Assembly: GCA_963726375.1 (NCBI GenBank) | Contig: CAVSCE010000007.1 | Coordinates: 310,001 to 374,000 of the forward strand | DNA length: 64,000 nucleotides | Direction: 5' to 3' | Origin: UTCFX2 sp963726375 | Lineage (GTDB): Bacteria > Chloroflexota > Anaerolineae > Anaerolineales > UBA4823 | Part shown: positions 57,242 to 64,000 of the stretch, in pieces | Position numbering within the stretch: the stretch's first letter is position 1 | How the letters are laid out: each line of letters starts with the position of its first letter | Notes under the pieces: model-generated | What the model was told of the DNA's origin: nothing | What the model saw: the letters and a program-made list of their open reading frames with translations, nothing else | Databases searched by the model: none | Program-made: the position numbers and the translations under genes

Positions 57242-60215
57242 TGTCCAAGGGGAATTCAGCTGAAATTCGAACACCTTGACCTGGTTCTGATTCGATCTCG
57301 AGTATTCCGCCGCAAGCGGCTGCTCTTTCGTTCATACCGGATAAGCCAGAGGTCTGTTTCAACTGAAATGATATATTCGGATTAAAACCAATTCCATCAT
57401 CTTCTACCTGAAGTCGGAGGAAGCTGTGATCCGCCCACAACCTCACAGATACAGACATTGTCTCTGAGTGTTTGGCGACATTCGTAAGCGCTTCCTGGAT
57501 AATGCGGAATGCGGCAGTTTCAATATTCGACCGAAATCGCCTTTCCACTCCGGAATGCTTGAACTGAATTTGGATCTTTGTCTGGCTTGAAAAGCCATCG
57601 AATAGCACGAACAATGCCGGGAGTAAACCCAAATCATCCAACATGGTTGGGCGTAGATCCAATGAAATCTTCCTGACCCTATCAAGAAGCTGAACCGTAG
57701 TGCTGCTTGCGCTTTGAAGGTGCTGCTGCAGATCATTTTGCAGCACTTCTGATATCCCGTGACAGTCATTTAAAGAGCGAGTGATGAAATCCAGGTTGAG
57801 GTTGAGCGAGGTAAGTGATTGGCCGATTTCATCATGCAGCTCACGCGCAAGGGTGCGGCGTTCTTGTTCTTGAATTTCGACCAATTTGTTAGATAATACC
57901 TGCAGGCGCTTGCGGCTTTCTGAGACTTGCTCAAATAAACGAGCTTTGGTAATCCCGATCTTCGCCCTTTCAGCCATTGTCTTGATAAAGTTCATCTCGC
58001 TGGAGTCGGGGATCCTTTCTTCGTCTATGGAGGCAACATTCAAATTACCAAGCAGCTCGTCATGATCCATGATCGGATTGACGATGACGGTATGAATTCC
58101 AATAGGGACAAAAAAATCATATATGGAATTTCTTGGTAAATCGTTAATATCTGGGATAACGATTATTGGCCCATGACTTCTTGTGTATTGGTCAAATAAC
58201 TCTCTGGGAATTGCTGGAAGGGGGGATTGAAGCTCAACAGGCGGAAAAATATTGGTGATATTAAGGGAATCGGTTTCCTCGTCGTATAAGGATATACTGC
58301 ACAAAGGGAATTAAATCGACCTGACCATCTCCTCGCAGATTGTATTCAGGATTTCTCTCAAATCGGTTTGTTCGCTGATTGCTGTTGCGATCCGCGCAAG
58401 TGATTCTGCCTGAGCAGCAGCGCGCTGGCTTTGTGCAACATGCTCGATAAGCTCCTGGTTGGCCTGATTCAATTCTAATGTCCGCTCTGAAATCTTGCGC
58501 TCCAGCTCAGCATGTAAAGCCTCCAATTGATTCTGGGCTTGCTTGATCTCCGTGATATCCGTGGAGACTGTGATGTAATATTGCAGCTTTCCGTAATCAT
58601 CTCTAATGGGGATAGCCCGAGTTTTGAGCCATTTTTCTTCATTCGAACCGTATGGCAGCATCCGAATCACCGCGGGAGTGTAGTAAGTCCCGCTTTGAAG
58701 TTTATCTACCAGGACATCCCATTTAATCGGCAATCCGGATTCGCTAAAAAACTGGATCGAATTCGGATCTCGAAAGCGCTGCTGAAGCTCTTCTTCAGAT
58801 TGGAAACCCATCATCCGAAGACCCGACGAGTTTACAAAAATCATCTCATTATTCACACTTGTCAAAGAGATGCTGTCATCAATGCTGTCCAGGATCGACT
58901 GGAGCTCATTCCTGGAATTGTGAAGCTCCTCCTGGACTTTCAGGTATTCGCTTACATTCAATGATAGGGCGATAGCGCCAGACAGATCGCCGTTTGAATC
59001 TCGGAGGGGAATATGATGGGTTTCATAAGTAAGCCCATTAATTGTTGTTAACTTCCCGGTCGATTCTTGACCACTGAGTGCCTGGTTGGTCTTTTCAAGA
59101 ATATCTGCAGGTAGTTCATGGATTTCGGAAAGATGCTTGCCGATCAGCGTGGCTGGGTAGTAATTGTGAGAACTGAATCCAGCGCCTTCTGCATAAGTAA
59201 TGACCCCGTCGAGATTCATCGCAACGAGCATCACATTTACATTATTGACAACTGCGCTTAATAGTAGTTCGCGCTCGCGCAGATCCCTCTCCGCTTTGAT
59301 CCTTTCAGTAATATCCCTCGCATGTACTGCTAATTGGATTACTTCTCCATCCTCATTCATTATCGGTCGAACAATCGAATCGAAGTTCCCGTGAGGTCCG
59401 ATATCTTCGACCCGCATCGATTGCCTGGTTCTTCTTATTTGTTCTATGACGTCTTTCCGAAAAAAGGTTGATTTCGGAGAGGACAAATCCCAAAGATTCC
59501 TCCCGACCAGTTTTTCCGGAATGGTTTTATAAATTGAGGCGAGAGTTGGATTAATTAATCGAATTGTCCCATCTAGATCGATTACGCAAGCCAGATCGGC
59601 TGGATTATCCAATAGAGCCTGGATCATTCGATAGCTCATGGCCATTTCTTCTTCGACATTTTTTCTCTTTGTGATATCCTGAGAAAAAATAATAAGCTGG
59701 CAGATTTCTCCAAATTCGTCAGGAACTGGAAATATTCTAATTTCCACAACCCCGATAATCCCGCGCCCTTCAAATTGCTGCGGCTGCCGTGTTTCAATCG
59801 CTCGCATAACGGCACGACGGCGGTGATCTGCGAGTTCTGGGGGTAACAGCTCAAAAAAGTTCTGACCGACCAGATCGATGTTCTCTAAACCAATTACTTT
59901 TGCAAATAAAGGATTGGCGATAATGATTTCACCATCTGCCTTGATCAATAACATGCCATACGTAGGCGCATGCATCAACGCATTGATGGTGCGGCGGCTT
60001 ATTTCTAGTTCCTGAAAGGTTTTCAGGTTCACATTAATGTTGTGTTGGGAAAAGAAGTTTTCTGGATTATTAATGATCACAAGATCGAAATGGGTTTGAT
60101 TTGCTGTTTGAAGGGCAGCCTGTGAATCTTCGACTTTAGTTATGACAGCCTCTGGAAACAATACATCAAACGATTGTCCAATCATTTCAGGTTCGCCAAC
60201 AACCAAAATATTCAT
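57201..60215 (-). CDS. Multi-PAS, GAF sensor histidine kinase (HisKA_3), interrupted by an in-frame stop
   Basis: From ATG 60215 (MNILVVGEPE, with AGGAGG just upstream) the product should be about 1,000 residues. It has a degenerate receiver-like N-terminus, four PAS domains (TINALMHAPTYGMLLI; MIQALLDNPADLACVI; LLSAVVNNVNVMLVAM; ELQSILDSIDDSISLT), a coiled coil (LEALHAELERKISERTLELNQ), a GAF domain, a HisKA_3 dimerisation domain with the phospho-His in LARELHDEIGQSL, and HATPase (EDDGIGFNP). A TAA codon at 58311-58313 lies in the same frame inside the GAF domain, between EEMVRSI and FPLCSISLY. The two halves would otherwise read through. A re-start at TTG 58304 is possible. It senses an unknown cytoplasmic signal; no membrane helix is evident. 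Confidence 0.82.
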
Positions 60216-60282
60216 TGAACCTCCTGGTCCCTTTTGATTTCCAATAAAATCTAAAATGCCGACAAGGAAAACAGATGTTTCC

Positions 60283-60288
60283 ATTATA
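60283..60288 (-). promoter_or_regulatory. -10 element of the histidine kinase gene
   Basis: TATAAT on the minus strand, about 68 bases upstream of the ATG at 60215. It overlaps an upstream in-frame ATG (60284), which argues against that ATG as the start. Confidence 0.45.
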
Positions 60289-60658
60289 CACTTTTGTTTT
60301 TTTGAGTACTTGTTTATAAAACGGTCGATGATTGGAGATGGTTGTCTTCAACTCATAAAGACGAATCTGAGAACTAATTCAGGAGCACGTTTCATAAGAT
60401 AGTTTGACAACCATTGTTTTTAGGACTGTCTTTAAAAATTATTACAAACGACAGGGCAGCTCATATAAAATGCTCTTATTATTAACACTCAAACGTTGCA
60501 TCGCTGTTGCAATTCTCGAAAAACTGGCTGATTGATGATGCCTGAGAGGATTTTGATGGATAAGCAAAATTTGTGAGAGTTTTTGTCACAATAAGCAGGA
60601 TAATATTCCCTTCAATTCAAAGTATTTCTTTTCACCCTGAATCAACAAGGATGGTTTC
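60285..60658. other. Divergent intergenic region, no gene seen
   Basis: A 374-base AT-rich spacer between the kinase gene and the carboxylase operon. It should hold both promoters. I see no ORF with a credible start, no strong hairpin and no recognisable RNA motif. Confidence 0.5.
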
Positions 60659-62206
60659 ATGATTCACGATATGGATCATTACCTGCGGGATCTGAACACC
60701 CGAAGAGAGATTTCCCACGGTTCCGTCGCTGAGGCTGAAGCTCAACACAGGAAAGGGAGGCTGACCGCACGCGAGCGGATCGATTTGCTGTTTGATCCGG
60801 GATCTTTTGAAGAGATAGACACCCTTGCGCTCCCTCACCAGGAACAATATCTCGGCGGAAAACAATCTCGATATGGTGACGGAGTTGTAACTGGTTTTGG
60901 GCGAATTAATGGGCGACAAGCTTGCGTGGCCTCTCAAGATGCAGCGGTCATGGGTGGATCTTTAGGCAGCAGGCATGCAAGCAAAATCGTGAAAATCATG
61001 CAAATGGCCGTCAAATACGGCTGCCCATTCATCACTATTAATGATTCGGGTGGGGCGCGAATTCAGGAAGGCGTTGAAAGCCTGGCAGGGTATGCCCAGA
61101 TTTTTGATATGAACTGTGAGGCATCAGGTGTAATCCCTCAGATTTCTCTGATCATGGGTCCTTGTGCTGGTGGCGCAGTTTATTCTCCAGGACTTACTGA
61201 TTTCATTTTCATGACAGAACAAAGCTCGATGTTCATCACCGGACCCGATGTTGTACGTACAGTTATGCACGAAGAAGTCAGTCAGGAAGAGCTGGGCGGT
61301 GGATATGTCCACAGCGTTCAAAGTGGGGTATGTCATTTCCTTGCGCCTGATGATCCCACCTGTCTGGCGTCTGTTCGCGAGCTGCTTGGCTACTTGCCTT
61401 CAAATAATCAAGAGGATCCGCCTTATATACTTCCGGCAGATGATCCCGAAAGGAGCTGTCCGGAGCTGGAACAAATCGTCCCAACTGCACCTCATAAACC
61501 CTATGACATCCACCAGGTCATCGATATTATCACTGATAAAGGGCGTTTTTTTGAAGTCCACCCATTGTGGGCCGAGAACCTGGTTGTAGGTTTCGCTCGG
61601 ATGGACGGTTGGGTTGTCGGGATTGTAGCCAACCAACCTATGAACCTGGCTGGTTGTATCGATATTAATGCATCGGTCAAGGCAGCGCATTTCATCCGAA
61701 TCTGTGATGCATACAATATCCCTATCATCACATTTCAGGATGTCCCCGGCTTTTTACCAGGTAAAGACCAGGAGTATGGGGGGATCATCCGAAATGGGGC
61801 GCGCATGATCTATGCCTACAGCGAAGCTACCGTCCCTAAATTGATGGTTATCTTACGGAAAAGCTACGGCGGGGCTTACTGTGTGATGAGCAGCAAAGGT
61901 TTGCGCGGCGATCTGCTTTACGCCTGGCCAAATTCCGAAATCGCCGTGATGGGAGCCGAGGGAGCGGTAGATATTCTGTTCCGTTCTGAGCTGAAAAAAT
62001 CATCTGACCCAGTGCTTAGACGCCACGAGCTTGTCGAAGATTATGAAAAACGCTTCAATAATCCATATATCGCTGCGGCTCGAGGCTTGATCGATGATGT
62101 GATCCAACCGAAGGATACGAGGCGGATTTTAATCCGGGCTTTAGCTCTGACCCTATCGAAACGAGAACGTCACCTGCCGAAAAAGCACGGCATTTCACCG
62201 ATGTAG
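60659..62206 (+). CDS. Acyl-CoA carboxylase carboxyltransferase subunit (propionyl/methylmalonyl-CoA type)
   Basis: A 515-residue carboxyltransferase of the PccB/MmdA family that moves CO2 from carboxybiotin to an acyl-CoA (or the reverse). N-terminal crotonase half: RKGRLTARERIDLLFDPGSFEE, SQDAAVMGGSLGSRHASKI, NDSGGARIQEGVESLAGY and GPCAGGAVYSPGLTDFIFM. C-terminal half: DVPGFLPGKDQEYGGIIRNGARMIYAYSEATVPK and AVMGAEGAVDILFR. The position usually Asp in PccB (GGAYDVM) is Cys (GGAYCVM), so substrate choice may differ. Start ATG 60659 with AAGGA upstream. Confidence 0.9.
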   Translation: MIHDMDHYLRDLNTRREISHGSVAEAEAQHRKGRLTARERIDLLFDPGSFEEIDTLALPHQEQYLGGKQSRYGDGVVTGFGRINGRQACVASQDAAVMGGSLGSRHASKIVKIMQMAVKYGCPFITINDSGGARIQEGVESLAGYAQIFDMNCEASGVIPQISLIMGPCAGGAVYSPGLTDFIFMTEQSSMFITGPDVVRTVMHEEVSQEELGGGYVHSVQSGVCHFLAPDDPTCLASVRELLGYLPSNNQEDPPYILPADDPERSCPELEQIVPTAPHKPYDIHQVIDIITDKGRFFEVHPLWAENLVVGFARMDGWVVGIVANQPMNLAGCIDINASVKAAHFIRICDAYNIPIITFQDVPGFLPGKDQEYGGIIRNGARMIYAYSEATVPKLMVILRKSYGGAYCVMSSKGLRGDLLYAWPNSEIAVMGAEGAVDILFRSELKKSSDPVLRRHELVEDYEKRFNNPYIAAARGLIDDVIQPKDTRRILIRALALTLSKRERHLPKKHGISPM

Positions 62207-62242
62207 AAATAAACCGAAACTCAATCAGGTGGACCAGTCCAT

Positions 62243-63724
62243 ATGTTTCGAAAATTACTCATTGCAAACCGAGGGGAGATTGCTGTTCGGATCATCCGAA
62301 CTTGCCGCGAGATGGGCATCAAGACCCTTGCGCTTTATCAGGCATCGGACCAGGGTTCTCTCCACGTGCGCCTATCTGATGAATGTGTTCAACTTGAGGC
62401 GCAAGATGGATTTTTGGACCAGGAAGAAATCTTGCGAATTGCAAATCAAAAACATGCCGACGCAATCCATCCAGGTTATGGATTTCTGGCGGAGAGAGAT
62501 GACTTCATCCGGCGGTGTGATCAAGCAGGGGTGAGATTCATTGGTCCTCCGGCTGATGTTGTCGAACGAGTGCGTCAAAAGATAGAATGTATCGAGCGCG
62601 TGAAGCAGGCGGGCTACCAGACTGTACCGCATACCGATTGCGCAATAGATCCAAATGATTTCTTTGCGATCCAAAAAGCTGCCGACAATCTGGGTTATCC
62701 AGTGATTATCAAATCCTGTCGGGGAGGGAGAGGTCGCGGGTCTCGCCTCGTCCTGAAACCGGAGAGACTTTTATCTGCTGTTCATCGAGCGCAAGTTAAA
62801 TCACAGAGGGTTTACAACGATCGCTCAGTTTTCCTTGAAAAAGCTGTGCTGTACGCTCATCAAATCGGAGTTCAGGTGATTGGGGATAATAATGGATCGA
62901 GAGTCCATCTTGGCGAGCGAGAAGGTTCGCTGATTTATGGGAACCAGAAAATCATCGAAGAGTCACCCGCACCAAGCCTGTCCACAAAGTTGAGATCAGA
63001 AATATGGACTGCCGCATCAGGTATTGCCAAACTTTTTAATCTTCAGAATGTCGCAACAGTTGAATTTCTGGTTGATGATCAAGGCCAATATTACTTTACA
63101 GAAATCAAACCGCGCATCCAGATTGAGCATCCACTGACAGAAATGTTAACCCGGTTGGATCTTGTCCGTGAACAGATTCGATTGGCAAACGGTGAGATGC
63201 TTGGACGCACACAATCCGATATTTCGCTGAATGGTTGGGCTATGCAATGCCGAGTGAGCGCAGAAAATCCATGGATGGAGTACATGCCGACACCCGGGTA
63301 CCTGCAGGATTTTCGATATCCCGGCGGTCCGGACGTTCGCATGGATACTTACCTGTTCAGCGGCGCAGCTGTTCCTGTCGAATATGACCCCTTGATCGCA
63401 AAATTGTTAGTTTGGGGGATCGATCGAGAAACTTGTCTAAGTCGATTTGAGCGAGCGATAAACGAAATCCTATTCTCTGGGATTCCAACGAACATATCGT
63501 TGATTCGCCGGATGATCCAGCAGAAGGATTTTTCAACAGGGATTTATTCTACCGGCACATCGCTTTCTGATATCGGTCCAGAGATCCCTGATGAAGTCCT
63601 TGTCCACGACCTGGCAGCAATAGCTGCAATTGCATTTATTCGCCGTAAGCAATTGCAGGAAAATGTCCTTCCCGAGCGGTTATTGAGCGGCTGGCACCGT
63701 GAGAGCCGTCGTCTGTCATCCTAG
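62243..63724 (+). CDS. Biotin carboxylase-like ATP-grasp subunit with altered active site
   Basis: A 493-residue protein of the AccC/PccA biotin carboxylase family (FRKLLIANRGEIAVRIIRTCREMG at the start, ATP-grasp core, C-terminal RVSAENPWMEYMPTPG..). The fold and several catalytic positions are kept (Lys in VIIKS, Glu in VATVEFL, Arg in CRVSAENP). However, the glycine loop reads RGGRGRGSR in place of GGGGxGMR, the Mg-binding Asn in the E-x-N-x-R motif is Lys (EIKPR), the HxExQV segment reads HQIGVQV, and the RRHQK segment reads YGNQK. It may be catalytically altered. Start ATG 62243, 36 bases after the carboxyltransferase stop. Confidence 0.87.
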   Translation: MFRKLLIANRGEIAVRIIRTCREMGIKTLALYQASDQGSLHVRLSDECVQLEAQDGFLDQEEILRIANQKHADAIHPGYGFLAERDDFIRRCDQAGVRFIGPPADVVERVRQKIECIERVKQAGYQTVPHTDCAIDPNDFFAIQKAADNLGYPVIIKSCRGGRGRGSRLVLKPERLLSAVHRAQVKSQRVYNDRSVFLEKAVLYAHQIGVQVIGDNNGSRVHLGEREGSLIYGNQKIIEESPAPSLSTKLRSEIWTAASGIAKLFNLQNVATVEFLVDDQGQYYFTEIKPRIQIEHPLTEMLTRLDLVREQIRLANGEMLGRTQSDISLNGWAMQCRVSAENPWMEYMPTPGYLQDFRYPGGPDVRMDTYLFSGAAVPVEYDPLIAKLLVWGIDRETCLSRFERAINEILFSGIPTNISLIRRMIQQKDFSTGIYSTGTSLSDIGPEIPDEVLVHDLAAIAAIAFIRRKQLQENVLPERLLSGWHRESRRLSS

Positions 63725-63739
63725 GTCAGGCAAAACAGA

Positions 63740-64000
63740 ATGACAAGAATTCATCTAAAACTGGATGGGCAAAATTTTTTCGTAGAAATCGATCCGCTAA
63801 GCCAAAACGGCTCGCCGATTTCTATCGAAGTTGACGGGAACCCTTATCAGATTTATGCTCCAGTTCCTGGAACGCCATTGGATCGGATGAACTGGTTCAT
63901 TGTTAATGATCGGCCGATTGAACTCGTGATTAATGAAGAATTCAATAAAATCGAAACTCGCTGGGGAACTTTTCAGCTGCAGATAATAGACCGTGTTAAT
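63740..64000 (+). CDS. Probable biotin carboxyl carrier subunit (5' part, cut by the window end)
   Basis: Starts at ATG 63740, 15 bases after the carboxylase stop, and is open to the window edge (87 codons). The visible part (MTRIHLKLDGQNFFVEID.., DGNPYQIYAPVPG..) resembles the N-terminal region of BCCP/pyruvate-carboxylase B-type carrier proteins, which have an EVDG..Y segment before the C-terminal lipoyl-like domain. The biotin lysine (AMKM) lies beyond the window. The assignment depends mainly on operon position. Confidence 0.5.
   Translation, partial: MTRIHLKLDGQNFFVEIDPLSQNGSPISIEVDGNPYQIYAPVPGTPLDRMNWFIVNDRPIELVINEEFNKIETRWGTFQLQIIDRVN

Noticed and set aside
1..64000. CRISPR arrays, insertion sequences, prophage, tRNA or rRNA genes
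   Set aside because: I looked on both strands and found no repeat-spacer pattern, transposase, integrase, phage structural gene, cloverleaf or rRNA segment.

Overview
This 64 kb window looks like chromosomal DNA from a Chloroflexota bacterium, most likely class Anaerolineae. I infer this from the combination of gene families, not from any marker search. The clues are a DnaB-DnaD-DnaC type replication operon, a split-subunit glycine decarboxylase behind a tandem glycine riboswitch, a membrane-tethered LuxR-Kelch regulator, secreted proteins rich in Thr/Pro repeats or ending near a YLPLI segment, frequent TTG/GTG starts and a mid-range GC content. I see no insertion sequence, prophage, CRISPR array, rRNA or tRNA gene.

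Layout. 0-6 kb: an MFS exporter converges on a MacB/FtsX-type ABC exporter operon, with a divergent TetR regulator. 6-10 kb: a minus-strand set of mobB, D-lyxose isomerase and a GHMP sugar kinase behind a structured leader (promoter, 20-codon leader ORF, long hairpin, terminator), plus a nicotinamidase-like hydrolase. 10-14 kb: the replication operon (bifunctional-nuclease domain protein, DnaB, DnaD-like protein, tandem DnaC-like double ATPase). 14-25 kb: a winged-helix regulator with a dead receiver, a kinase-nucleotidyltransferase fusion, a WecG/TagA glycosyltransferase overlapping an orphan DNA methyltransferase, a cDPG-synthetase-like protein, argS, a sulfotransferase, rpsT, and an initiating sugar phosphotransferase. 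25-49 kb: a surface-polysaccharide region with a LuxR-Kelch regulator, membrane glycosyltransferases, a lipoprotein, a repeat-built surface protein, a flippase-like protein and a CDP-3,6-dideoxyhexose pathway (cytidylyltransferase, 4,6-dehydratase, epimerase, 3-dehydrase, final SDR reductase). It continues with two GT4 enzymes, a membrane-anchored heparinase II/III-like protein and a large secreted M23 peptidase. 49-64 kb: a TGS-type nucleoside kinase, gcvH-gcvPA-gcvPB, a YwiC-like membrane protein, a multi-PAS histidine kinase with a NarL-type regulator, and a biotin-dependent acyl-CoA carboxylase operon that runs off the right end.

How they fit together. The centre of the window makes, decorates and exports a surface glycan. 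WecG, the polyprenyl-phosphate sugar transferase, the GT2/GT4/GT39-type enzymes, the dideoxysugar genes and the fusion nucleotidyltransferase supply sugars and linkages. The secreted M23, heparinase-like and repeat proteins act outside the cell.

Caution on sequence quality. Many clear genes, including essential ones such as argS, continue in another frame after a single-base slip (roughly three dozen places). I read these mostly as sequencing or assembly errors. Where a gene is split I give the full span and say where the frame changes.
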